This document shows, in pieces, positions 42,241 to 50,513 of a stretch of 64,000 nt of DNA; position 1 is the stretch's first letter, and each line of letters begins with the position of its first letter. Under the pieces are notes generated by a model. The model was not told the origin of the DNA, ran no database searches, and saw only the letters and a program-made list of their open reading frames with translations. This DNA is from Cypionkella psychrotolerans (GTDB taxonomy: Bacteria; Pseudomonadota; Alphaproteobacteria; Rhodobacterales; Rhodobacteraceae): NCBI RefSeq assembly GCF_001294535.1, contig NZ_LGIC01000033.1:124001-188000 (forward strand). Direction: 5' to 3'. A program made the position numbers and the translations under genes.

Positions 42241-45060
42241 ATGGATGGGTTGCTGGTTCTGCTGGCCTTGGTGGCGCTTGCCATTCCGGTGCTGATCATC
42301 GTGCTGCTGATCGGGCAAAGCGGCTTGCGCAGGCGGGTCGGTGATTTGGAACGGCAGTTGGCTGCGCAAGGTGCTCGGTTGCATGCAATGCTGGGTGCGG
42401 TGGATGTGGCGCAAGCGCCTGTGCCGGACCGGCTTGCCCCCACGGGGGGTGCGGCGACGGTGATAGCTGAGGCGGCGCCAGTTGATTCGGTTCTGAATGA
42501 AGCGGGGCCGGTTGAGGGTGACGCGGCTGCGCCTGTTGTCGAAGCCAAAACTGGCGAGCCTGCGCGTGTGGAAGCTGCGCGACCGATGACGCCGTGGGAG
42601 CGGGCGGCGGCGGCGCGTGGCGCGGCCGCGACACCTGCCGCACCTGCGCCTGTGGCGGCGCGGCTGCCTGCGGGGCCGAGTGTGGTCTCGCGCTTGGCGG
42701 ATTGGTTAAAGGCGAATTGGGTTTACGCGGTGTCTGCCGCCTCGCTGGCGTTGGCGGGGGTCTTTTTCGTGCAATATGGCATTGAAAACGGGCTGTTGCC
42801 GCCGGGGCTGCGCGTGTTGGCGGGGATTGCGTTTGGGCTGTGCCTGATTGCGGCGGGCGAATGGCTGCGGCGCAGGTCTGGTGACGGCGAGGATGTTTCG
42901 ACCGCCTATCTGCCGTCGGTTTTCGCGGGGGCGGGGCTGGTGTCGGTGTTTGCTGCCGTGCTGTCGGCGCGGCTGATGTATGGGTTGATCGGGCCGCAGA
43001 TGGCGTTTGCCGGGTTGGTGGCAACGGCGGTGTTGGCGCTGGTGTTGGGTTGGTTCTATGGGCCGCTGCTGATCGCAGTGGGGCTGTTGGGGGCGTTTGC
43101 CGCACCCTTTGTGGTGGGGGGCGGGGCAGAGGCCGCGCCTTGGCTTTATGGTTATTTCGCTCTGATCGCGGCGTTGGGCTTGGGCGTCGATACGATGCGG
43201 CGCTGGGCTTGGGTTTCCGTGCTGGCGCTGGTGTTGGGCTATGCGGGCGGCTGGCTTTCTATGGCGGCGGGCGCGGGGGTTTTGGGCTGGGTTGCGCTGT
43301 TGCTGGGGCTAGCACTGCTGGCGGTGGCTATTCCTGAGCGCGGCTTGGTGCCCCGGCAAAACGGGCCGTCTGTGCTGCTGGCGGGGATGCTGGGCAAAGT
43401 CAGGCCGCCGTTCCCGGTGCTGCTTGCGGCGGGGGGCGCTTTGGCCTCGACACTGGGGCTGGTGCTGTTGGCGGGGGCTGCGGGGGCCGAGGCGATGCTG
43501 GCATTGGGCGGGCTTGCGCTGTTGGCGCTGGCTTATGTTTTGTGGGCAGAGCGGGCCGAGGGGCTGGCCGATCTGGGCTTTGCCCCGGCGGTGGGGTTCT
43601 GGCTGATGCTGGTGCAGATCGGCTCGGCGCAGATGCCGCTGTTCTGGGAGTTTCTGGACGCGGCGGATCGGGCACCCGAGGTGGCGGCGCCAATGACGAT
43701 CACGCTGCTGGTCGGGATGGCGGCGCTGATCTCGGGCGCGTTTGCGTGGCGATCAAGGCAGGAGGGCGTGTTGGCGCTGCTGCACGGGGCGGCCGCGGCT
43801 TTGGTCGCGCCTGTGGCGGTGGCGATTTTGGCGCTGCTGTGGATACCGGAGCGGGTGATCGGGGCCTATCCTTGGGCGCTGCATGTGATGGCGGTGGCGG
43901 TGGGGATGGTCGGGCTGGCGGTAATGTTCGCGCGCGGGCCGGATCGCCGCCGCCCCGCCTATGCCACGCTGTCGGCGCTGTCGCTGATCGCCTTGGCGCT
44001 GTTCTTGGTCACCACGCATACCGCGCTGACCCTAGCCTTGGCGCTGCTGGCGCTGGTCGCGGCGGGCTTGGATCGGCGGTTCAAGCTGCCGGAAATGGGC
44101 TGGTTCATTCAGGTCGCGGTGGCGGTGTTGGGTTACCGCTTGCTGGCCGATCCGGGGTTGGATTGGGCATTTGAGGCCCCGCTTGGGCAGGTGCTGCTGG
44201 CATTTGTTGGGGTAATCATGGCCCTGCTGGCGGCGTTGCGGACACTGCCAGAGGGGCGGATTCTGCCGAAAGGTGTGCTGGAATCGGCGGCGGCGGGGCT
44301 GGGGGCGATCTTGGCTACCCTATTGATTTCAAGCCTGATTTTGCGCGCCGGTGTGCAGGAGGATGGTGACACATTCTCGCATTGGGGCATGAGCCTGCAA
44401 GCCCTGCCGTGGCTGGTGCTGATGCTGATGCAGATCTATCGGGCGCGGTTGGGTGGGCCGCTTGTGCGCTTGCGTCAAGGCGTTGCGGTGGTCGCAGGCG
44501 GCTTGGCTGCGGCCGGGTTGGCGCTGGCTATCGCCCTTAATCCGATGTTTTTCTACAGCCCAACCACGCCGGGGGCTTTGGTGCTGGGGCCGCGGGTGCT
44601 GGATACGCTACTTCTGGCCTACGGTGTGCCGGGGCTGATGCTGCTGGCGGCGGTGTGGAAGCTGCCGGGGCTGGGGCGGCGCTTGCGGCTGGGGTTCCTT
44701 GTGGTGGGGCTGGCCTTGCTGGCGCTTTATCTTGGGCTGGAGATCCGGCGGTTCTGGCAGGGCGATTGGCTGGGCGCTTCGGGCGTCGTGCAGGGCGAGC
44801 TTTACAGCTACACCCTCGCGCTGATGCTGCTGGGGGCGGGGCTTTTGTATCAGGCGATTGCGCGGCGCTCGGGTCTGCTGCGGCGGGTGGCGATGGCGGT
44901 GATTGGGTTGACGATTGCCAAGGTGTTCCTGCTGGATGCAGCGGGCCTGACGGGCCTGACACGGGTGGTCAGCTTCCTTGGGTTGGGGCTGTGTTTGGCG
45001 GGGCTGGCGTGGCTGAACCGCTGGGCGGGCGAGGTTTCAACGCAGAAGCGGGACGCCTGA
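42241..45060 (+). CDS. DUF2339 large polytopic membrane protein
   Basis: This 939-residue protein has an N-terminal helix, a short coiled segment ('LRRRVGDLERQLAAQGARLHAML') and an Ala/Pro-rich linker to about residue 150. The remainder, over 750 residues, is almost entirely hydrophobic, with some 24 or more helices, as in DUF2339 proteins. Function is unknown; a transport or envelope role is possible. I start at ATG 42241 (GGGAG upstream); the frame extends to 42112 without support. Its 3' end overlaps the converging hemoglobin gene by 24 bases. Confidence 0.87.
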   Translation: MDGLLVLLALVALAIPVLIIVLLIGQSGLRRRVGDLERQLAAQGARLHAMLGAVDVAQAPVPDRLAPTGGAATVIAEAAPVDSVLNEAGPVEGDAAAPVVEAKTGEPARVEAARPMTPWERAAAARGAAATPAAPAPVAARLPAGPSVVSRLADWLKANWVYAVSAASLALAGVFFVQYGIENGLLPPGLRVLAGIAFGLCLIAAGEWLRRRSGDGEDVSTAYLPSVFAGAGLVSVFAAVLSARLMYGLIGPQMAFAGLVATAVLALVLGWFYGPLLIAVGLLGAFAAPFVVGGGAEAAPWLYGYFALIAALGLGVDTMRRWAWVSVLALVLGYAGGWLSMAAGAGVLGWVALLLGLALLAVAIPERGLVPRQNGPSVLLAGMLGKVRPPFPVLLAAGGALASTLGLVLLAGAAGAEAMLALGGLALLALAYVLWAERAEGLADLGFAPAVGFWLMLVQIGSAQMPLFWEFLDAADRAPEVAAPMTITLLVGMAALISGAFAWRSRQEGVLALLHGAAAALVAPVAVAILALLWIPERVIGAYPWALHVMAVAVGMVGLAVMFARGPDRRRPAYATLSALSLIALALFLVTTHTALTLALALLALVAAGLDRRFKLPEMGWFIQVAVAVLGYRLLADPGLDWAFEAPLGQVLLAFVGVIMALLAALRTLPEGRILPKGVLESAAAGLGAILATLLISSLILRAGVQEDGDTFSHWGMSLQALPWLVLMLMQIYRARLGGPLVRLRQGVAVVAGGLAAAGLALAIALNPMFFYSPTTPGALVLGPRVLDTLLLAYGVPGLMLLAAVWKLPGLGRRLRLGFLVVGLALLALYLGLEIRRFWQGDWLGASGVVQGELYSYTLALMLLGAGLLYQAIARRSGLLRRVAMAVIGLTIAKVFLLDAAGLTGLTRVVSFLGLGLCLAGLAWLNRWAGEVSTQKRDA

Positions 45061-45441
45061 GTCGGTCTTGGCGCTATCGACCAGCCCATAGCGCAGGCCC
45101 CGGCCAATGCGATGGGCAAGGGTGGACCATGCTTTGGCGGTTTCGGGCGGCAGTTCGCGCGTAAGGGTGGCATCGAACAGCGCCAGCCAGGGATCAAACA
45201 TGCCGGGGCGGACGTTGCCCGCGGCCTTATGCACGGCCATCGGATTGCCGTCATAGCCGCCCTCTAGCAGAATGGCGTTGCGCCAAAAACGGGCGATTTT
45301 CGCCTCATGTGCCGGCCAGTCGGTGATGTGAGAGGCGAAAACCGGGGCCAAGGTCGGGTGGCTGCGGACGGCTGCATAAAACGCCGATACAACGGCGTCG
45401 ATCTGGGCGGGCGTGATCGGAAAGCGGGCGAGGGGGGACAT
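45037..45441 (-). CDS. group III truncated hemoglobin
   Basis: The 134-residue globin has the B-helix 'VSAFYAAVRSHPTLAPVF', the E-helix 'HEAKIARFWRNAILLEGGYDGNP' and the proximal His in 'PMAVHKAAGN', matching group III truncated hemoglobins. These bind O2 or NO; physiological roles are unsettled. AGGAG lies before the ATG. It overlaps the end of the DUF2339 gene tail to tail. Confidence 0.9.
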   Translation of the reverse strand: MSPLARFPITPAQIDAVVSAFYAAVRSHPTLAPVFASHITDWPAHEAKIARFWRNAILLEGGYDGNPMAVHKAAGNVRPGMFDPWLALFDATLTRELPPETAKAWSTLAHRIGRGLRYGLVDSAKTDSGVPLLR

Positions 45442-45512
45442 ATCAGGCTCCTATCCGTCTAGGGTGCGGGTTTTCCCGGCGCGCTGCAACAGGGCGCGCT
45501 GACGCAGGGGCT

Positions 45513-45541
45513 TTGACCTTTCCGCGCGAGGTTTCTATAAG
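45513..45541 (+). promoter_or_regulatory. strong promoter of the ileS leader
   Basis: TTGACC (45513-45518) and TATAAG (45536-45541) are separated by exactly 17 bases, close to sigma-70 consensus and the best promoter seen in the window. The predicted start, about seven bases after the -10 box, falls at 45548, the A of the leader-peptide ATG. Confidence 0.7.
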
Positions 45542-45547
45542 GCCCGC

Positions 45548-45598
45548 ATGGACCGCATATTCGTGAGCATAATCCGAATTATCGGCCCGGCGCTCTGA
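45548..45598 (+). CDS. candidate isoleucine-rich leader peptide of ileS (ileL-like)
   Basis: The ORF encodes MDRIFVSIIRIIGPAL and a stop: 16 residues with five Ile, two of them ATA codons, which are rare in this genome. The predicted transcription start coincides with its ATG, so it would be translated leaderless. It lies 94 bases upstream of ileS, and its last codons and stop fall inside a strong hairpin. Position and composition fit ribosome-mediated control by charged tRNA-Ile. There is no experimental evidence; a random short ORF is possible but unlikely. Confidence 0.55.
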   Translation: MDRIFVSIIRIIGPAL

Positions 45599-45614
45599 CG
45601 TTTCAGACGCCGGG
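45586..45614 (+). promoter_or_regulatory. leader hairpin overlapping the ileS leader-peptide stop
   Basis: CCCGGCG pairs with CGCCGGG and TCTGA with TCAGA, with one bulged C and a CGTT loop, giving a 12-bp stem. The leader-peptide TGA lies in its 5' arm, so a ribosome stalled earlier or terminating there would affect folding. ATTCT follows rather than a T-run, so it is not a standard terminator. Downstream CCTT/AAGG pairs (45647-45683) could involve the ileS Shine-Dalgarno AAGGA. Confidence 0.45.
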
Positions 45615-45692
45615 ATTCTGGTGCATTGCACCCCTCCGATACCCTCCTTCCTAAGGCCTGCGACCAAGGCCCACCTTCCAAGGACTGCCGCG

Positions 45693-48635
45693 ATGTGCGC
45701 TGATACGACTGACTATTCCAACACCGTTTTTCTGCCCGAAACCGATTTCCCGATGCGGGCGGGCCTGCCTGCCCGCGAGCCTGATTGGCTGGCGCGTTGG
45801 GAGAAGATAGGGGTTTACGACCGCCTGCGCGAAAAGGCCGTGGCGGATGCCCGCACGCCGTTCACCCTGCATGACGGCCCGCCCTACGCCAACGGCCATC
45901 TGCACATCGGCCATGCGCTGAACAAAATCCTGAAGGATATGGTGGTGCGCTCGCAGCAGATGATGGGCAAAGACGCCCGTTATGTGCCGGGTTGGGATTG
46001 CCACGGCCTGCCGATTGAGTGGAAGATCGAAGAACAATACCGCGCCAAGGGTCTGAACAAGGACGACGTGGATGTGGTGGCCTTCCGTCAGGAATGCCGC
46101 AAGTTTGCCGAGGGCTGGATCGACGTGCAACGCTCGGAATTCAAGCGGCTGGGCGTGACGGGGAAGTGGGAAAAGCCATATCTCACGATGGATTACCACG
46201 CCGAGGCGGTGATCGCGGATGAGTTTATGAAATTCGTGAGCAACGGGTCTTTGTATCAGGGGTCGAAGCCTGTGATGTGGTCGCCAGTGGAGAAAACGGC
46301 CTTGGCCGAGGCGGAGATCGAGTATCACGATCATACCAGCCACACGATCTGGGTGCGGTTTAAGCCGCATTCAGTTCCACAGCACAATGACACCGACTTG
46401 CGGACGCACGAAGATTTGCGTCAGGCATCTGTCGTGATCTGGACGACGACTCCTTGGACCATCCCTCAGAACCGGGCTATCGCGTTTAATCCTACCATTC
46501 AATATGGCCTTTACGAGGTTGCCGAAGTTGCCGAAAACTCGACGGCCAAAGCTGGAGAACTTTTAGTTCTCGCAAATAAACTTGCTGAAGGCGTGATGTC
46601 GGCTGCAAAAGTTACGCAATTTGTTAAGCGTCGGGACGTTCCAGCAGTTCAATTGGAGCAGATGGACTTTGCCCATCCCTATCGCGGCATTGAAGGCGGA
46701 GATAGCGAGTGGGATTATAATGTCCCGATGATCGCTGGCGATCATGTCACTGACGACGCAGGCACGGGCTTTGTTCACACCGCCCCCAGCCACGGCGATG
46801 ACGACTATCAGATGGGCCTCAAGTTCCAGCTGCCGATGACCTATAACGTCGAAGCCGATGGATCATATCGCGCCGATCTGCCGCTGTTCGGCGGCCAGTT
46901 CATCATCAATGCCGAGGGCAAAGAGGGTGCGGCCAACGTCAGCAATATCAAGGCCCTGCACGCGCAAGGGGCGCTGCTGGCCAAGGGTAAGGTCAAGCAC
47001 TCCTACCCGCATTCCTGGCGATCGAAGGCTCCGGTGATCTACCGCAACACGCCGCAGTGGTTTGTTGCCATCGACAAGCCGCTCGACGATGGCATGTCGA
47101 CCTATGGCGAGACGATCCGCCAGCGCGCGCTGAATTCCATCAACCAACTGGTGACTTGGACGCCGATTGCGGGGCGCAACCGGCTGCATTCGATGATCGA
47201 AGCGCGGCCGGATTGGGTTCTCAGCCGTCAACGCGCTTGGGGTGTGCCGCTGACTTGTTTCACCAAAGTGGGTGCGAAGCCGACCGATGCGGACTTCCTG
47301 TTGCGCAACCAAGACGTGAATGCGCGGATCAAGGAAGCGTTCGAGGCTGAAGGCGCGGATGTTTGGTATGTGCAAGGATTCAAGGAAAAGATGCTGCATG
47401 GCATCGTTGATCCGTCGCAATATAACCAAGTCTTCGACGTGCTGGACGTGTGGTTTGATAGCGGCTCGACCCATGCTTTCGTGCTGCGCGACCGCGAGGA
47501 TGGCAGCAGCGACGGCATTGCCGATCTTTACTTGGAAGGCACCGACCAGCATCGCGGCTGGTTCCATAGCTCGATGCTGCAAGCCTGTGGCACCAAGGGC
47601 CGCGCGCCGTATCGCGGCGTGCTGACGCATGGGTTCACGCTGGACGAGAAGGGCATGAAAATGTCCAAATCGGTCGGCAATACCGTCGCCCCGCAAGCGG
47701 TAATTGATGAGTATGGCGCGGATATTCTGCGGCTTTGGGTGGCGTTGTCGGATTACACCGTCGATCTGCGCATCGGCAAGGAAATCCTGAAAGGCGTCGC
47801 CGACAGTTATCGCCGTTTGCGCAATACGATGCGGTTTTTGCTGGGGAATTTGGCGGGGTTTAGCGAGGCAGAAAAGGTCGCCCATGCCGATATGCCAGAA
47901 CTGGAGCAGTGGGTTTTGCACCGTCTGGCGGAACTTGACGCCGAGGTGCGGGCCGGTTATGCGCGCTACGATTTCCAAGGCGTGTTCCAGAAACTGTTCA
48001 CCTTTGCCACCACCGATCTGTCGGCGATCTACTTCGATATCCGCAAGGATTGCCTGTATTGCGACCCGGCAGACAGCCAACGCCGCCGCGCCGCGCGCAC
48101 GGTGTTGGACATCGTGTTCCACCGTTTGACCACTTGGCTCGCCCCAGTGCTGGTGTTCACGATGGAGGAGGTTTGGCTGTGCCGCTTCCCCAGTGAGGAC
48201 TCGTCGGTGCATCTGGTCGATATGTCGGAAACCCCTGCGGAGTGGTTGAACCCTGACTTGGGTGCCATGATGGATTATAAGCGCTTGGTCCGAAAAGATG
48301 TGACAGAGGCTATTGAAGTTTATCGCGTCAAGAAGGAAATTGGGTCTAGTCTTGAGGCTAGTCCGATTGTCTATTTTGCTGGTGACTCAGCTATGCCGGA
48401 TCAGTTTGGTGGTCTTGAGGCGTTTGGCAAAGACTTTGCGGAATTCTGCATTACTTCAGGAATTGAACTGAAGATTGGACAGCCGCCGGGTGTCGAATAC
48501 GCAGGAATGGCCCGATACATACAGTACCGCGCCGCTCCCGGTGAGAAATGTCAACGTTGCTGGCGGATTTTGCCAGACGTGGGCAGCCACAAACACCCCG
48601 GCACCTGCAAACGGTGCAACGACGCGCTGGGCTAA
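45693..48635 (+). CDS. ileS: isoleucyl-tRNA synthetase
   Basis: The 980-residue class Ia enzyme has HIGH (residues 71-74), 'WDCHGLPIEWKIE', the CP1 editing domain with 'TTTPWTIP' near residue 253, 'VDVWFDSGSTHAFVL' and KMSKS near 656-660. An anticodon-binding domain and a C-terminal zinc module with CxxC pairs ('CQRCW...CKRC') follow. The ATG at 45693 has AAGGA at eight bases. Two internal stretches (about 46485-46652 and 48291-48521) use far more A/T-ending codons than the rest, hinting at recombination. Expression is probably controlled by the upstream leader. Confidence 0.96.
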   Translation: MCADTTDYSNTVFLPETDFPMRAGLPAREPDWLARWEKIGVYDRLREKAVADARTPFTLHDGPPYANGHLHIGHALNKILKDMVVRSQQMMGKDARYVPGWDCHGLPIEWKIEEQYRAKGLNKDDVDVVAFRQECRKFAEGWIDVQRSEFKRLGVTGKWEKPYLTMDYHAEAVIADEFMKFVSNGSLYQGSKPVMWSPVEKTALAEAEIEYHDHTSHTIWVRFKPHSVPQHNDTDLRTHEDLRQASVVIWTTTPWTIPQNRAIAFNPTIQYGLYEVAEVAENSTAKAGELLVLANKLAEGVMSAAKVTQFVKRRDVPAVQLEQMDFAHPYRGIEGGDSEWDYNVPMIAGDHVTDDAGTGFVHTAPSHGDDDYQMGLKFQLPMTYNVEADGSYRADLPLFGGQFIINAEGKEGAANVSNIKALHAQGALLAKGKVKHSYPHSWRSKAPVIYRNTPQWFVAIDKPLDDGMSTYGETIRQRALNSINQLVTWTPIAGRNRLHSMIEARPDWVLSRQRAWGVPLTCFTKVGAKPTDADFLLRNQDVNARIKEAFEAEGADVWYVQGFKEKMLHGIVDPSQYNQVFDVLDVWFDSGSTHAFVLRDREDGSSDGIADLYLEGTDQHRGWFHSSMLQACGTKGRAPYRGVLTHGFTLDEKGMKMSKSVGNTVAPQAVIDEYGADILRLWVALSDYTVDLRIGKEILKGVADSYRRLRNTMRFLLGNLAGFSEAEKVAHADMPELEQWVLHRLAELDAEVRAGYARYDFQGVFQKLFTFATTDLSAIYFDIRKDCLYCDPADSQRRRAARTVLDIVFHRLTTWLAPVLVFTMEEVWLCRFPSEDSSVHLVDMSETPAEWLNPDLGAMMDYKRLVRKDVTEAIEVYRVKKEIGSSLEASPIVYFAGDSAMPDQFGGLEAFGKDFAEFCITSGIELKIGQPPGVEYAGMARYIQYRAAPGEKCQRCWRILPDVGSHKHPGTCKRCNDALG

Positions 48636-48700
48636 GCAAACCGCCGCCGCCTTGGACTTGATCCGGGGCGGTGTGGGTTTTGGGGTTGAACACTTGATGC

Positions 48701-48734
48701 AAAAAAACGGGCAGAGGTGGTGCCTCTGCCCGTT
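48701..48734 (-). terminator. strong terminator of the DUF1127 gene
   Basis: On the minus strand AACGGGCAGAGG-CACCA-CCTCTGCCCGTT, a 12-bp perfect stem with a 5-base loop, is followed by a run of T. It begins 23 bases after the DUF1127 stop. On the plus strand it may also end ileS mRNA, though no T-run follows there. Confidence 0.85.
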
Positions 48735-48757
48735 CAAGTTGCCAGGGTAGGGAAATC

Positions 48758-48949
48758 TTAGGCGTGAAACGGCGCGAAATAGCCGGATTTCGGCTGGGCA
48801 GGCGCGCTGCCAGCGATCAAACCCTGCACTTCACAACGGGTCAGTCCGATATCCTCCAGCAAATGATCATCGGCGCGGCGCAGCAGGCTGCCGATGGACT
48901 GACGCAAAGCATGGCGCTGGCGCAGGGTGGCGAGGGTGGAACGGATCAT
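48758..48949 (-). CDS. small DUF1127 protein
   Basis: This 63-residue protein has the DUF1127 core 'SIGSLLRRADDHLLEDIGLTRCEVQGLIAG'. In Rhodobacter, DUF1127 proteins are stress-linked and some bind RNA or influence RNA turnover (CcaF1-type); the role here is not shown. AAGGAGT lies at proper spacing before the ATG. It is divergent from a LysR regulator, which may control it. Confidence 0.85.
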   Translation of the reverse strand: MIRSTLATLRQRHALRQSIGSLLRRADDHLLEDIGLTRCEVQGLIAGSAPAQPKSGYFAPFHA

Positions 48950-49081
48950 GGCGGACTCCTTCATGGCGCGGTTTTGATCGGACGGCTTCGTTTCGGATAA
49001 GCCTGTTTTGCCCGAATCCTTGACATAAGACAAACGAATAGAAATGATGCCAGCCATCGGTTTCATAGATGGCGATGCGCA

Positions 49082-49957
49082 ATGGTCCCCCTTGATAGCG
49101 ATTTGATGCGGGCGTTTCTGGCGGTGGTGGATACGGGCTCGGTGACGGCGGCGGCAGACCGGGTTGGGCGCACGCAATCGGCGGTGTCGATGCAAATTCG
49201 CAAGCTGGAGGAGAGCCTTGGTCAGCCGCTGTTCACCCGGCTGCCGCGCGGCGTAGCGCTGACGCCTAGGGGGGCGCAACTGCTGCCCTATGCGCGCCGC
49301 GTCACCAGTCTGCTGGAGGAAGCGGCGACGGCTTTGCGGGAAAAACCGCTGCAAGGCCCAGTGCGGATCGGCATCCCGGATGAATATGCGGAAACCATCC
49401 TGCCCCGCGCTTTGGCTGCGTTTTCCGAGCGTCATCCGGGCGTGGAAGTCACCGTGCGCTGCGATTTCACCGCACCCCAGCAGGCGGCTCTGGACGAGGA
49501 TCATCTTGATCTGGCAGTGATTTATGACAGCAGCCATACCTCGGGTGATGAGGTGTTGTGTCTGGACCCGACGGTTTGGGTGACTTCCATCGCTCATGCC
49601 CAACACCTGCAACAGCCGGTGCCGGTGGGGGTGTATTTCCGCTCTGACTGGTGCCGGGATTTCGCGTTGCGGTCCCTGGATCAGCAAAGCATCCCGTGGC
49701 GGGCGGCGTTTGAATGTGACACCTCGGCCAGCCTGCGGGTGGCGGCGCGCACGGGGCTTGCGATCTCACCCCTCTCACGCAGCACGATCCCACCGGGGTG
49801 TCGCGAGTTAACTAATGCAGATGGCTTCCCCATCGTGGATCGCGCCCGCGTCGTGCTGAAACGCAACCCGCGCGGCGGATCGGCGGCGATTGAGGGGCTG
49901 GCCGACATGCTGCGCGAGGCGTTTCGGCCTTTGGCTTCAGGGGGGGCGGTGGCGTGA
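49082..49957 (+). CDS. LysR-family transcriptional regulator
   Basis: The 291-residue protein has an N-terminal winged HTH ('LMRAFLAVVDTGSVTAAADRVGRTQSAVSMQIRKLEESLGQPLFTR') and a substrate-binding-like effector domain from about residue 93 ('GPVRIGIPDEYAETILPRALAAF'). It lies head to head with a DUF1127 gene and overlaps ogt by one base, so it may regulate one or both. The effector is unknown. Confidence 0.9.
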   Translation: MVPLDSDLMRAFLAVVDTGSVTAAADRVGRTQSAVSMQIRKLEESLGQPLFTRLPRGVALTPRGAQLLPYARRVTSLLEEAATALREKPLQGPVRIGIPDEYAETILPRALAAFSERHPGVEVTVRCDFTAPQQAALDEDHLDLAVIYDSSHTSGDEVLCLDPTVWVTSIAHAQHLQQPVPVGVYFRSDWCRDFALRSLDQQSIPWRAAFECDTSASLRVAARTGLAISPLSRSTIPPGCRELTNADGFPIVDRARVVLKRNPRGGSAAIEGLADMLREAFRPLASGGAVA

Positions 49958-50403
49958 TGCAGGCGGGGATGCAAAGCCCGCTGGGGCCGATCAGTGTGAC
50001 GGAAACGGACGGTGTGATCACGGCACTGCAGTGGCACGCGGGGCCTGCGCCCGAGACGCCGCTGCTGATCGAGGCGATCCATCAACTGACCGCCTATTTT
50101 GACCGCCGCCTGACCACGTTTGATCTGCCCTTGGACTTTGGCAGAGGTTTCGCCGAGCAGGTCCGCCGCGCGATGGCAGCGATTCCTTATGGCGAGACGC
50201 GGCAGTATGGTGATCTTGCGCGGGAAATCGGGGCACCTGCGCAGGCGATTGGGCAGGCTTGCGGGGCAAATCCGATCCCGGTGCTGATCCCCTGCCACCG
50301 GATTCTGGCCGCCAAAGGCTTGGGTGGATTCTCGGCGAAGGGCGGGGTGGAGAGCAAAGTGTTCTTGCTCAAATTGGAAGGCGCGGCCAGTCTTTTAATT
50401 TGA
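49957..50403 (+). CDS. ogt: methylated-DNA-protein-cysteine methyltransferase
   Basis: The 148-residue suicide enzyme repairs O6-alkylguanine. The C-terminal domain has 'IPYGETRQYGDLAREIGAPAQAIGQACGANPIPVLIPCHRILAAKGLGGFSAKGG' with the acceptor Cys in PCHR. The N-terminal domain is short, and no Ada regulatory domain is fused. The ATG at 49957 overlaps the LysR stop (TGATG); a GTG at 49954 is an alternative. Cotranscription with the LysR gene is likely. Confidence 0.92.
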   Translation: MQAGMQSPLGPISVTETDGVITALQWHAGPAPETPLLIEAIHQLTAYFDRRLTTFDLPLDFGRGFAEQVRRAMAAIPYGETRQYGDLAREIGAPAQAIGQACGANPIPVLIPCHRILAAKGLGGFSAKGGVESKVFLLKLEGAASLLI

Positions 50404-50513
50404 TCGGGCCTGCTGATTTGAGCGGTCAAATGGCCAGAGGTGTCTGTTGTACAGGGCAAAAATTGCACCTAGTCTCTGGTGAAAGTTCAGCTCTGCAGTG
50501 GAGAGACGCGACG

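Noticed and set aside
45542-45692. T-box riboswitch upstream of ileS
   Set aside because: No T-box sequence, specifier loop or T-run terminator; the leader-peptide model fits better.
46863-48212. 449-codon minus-strand ORF opposite ileS
   Set aside because: Shadow of ileS, with His/Arg-rich non-family composition.
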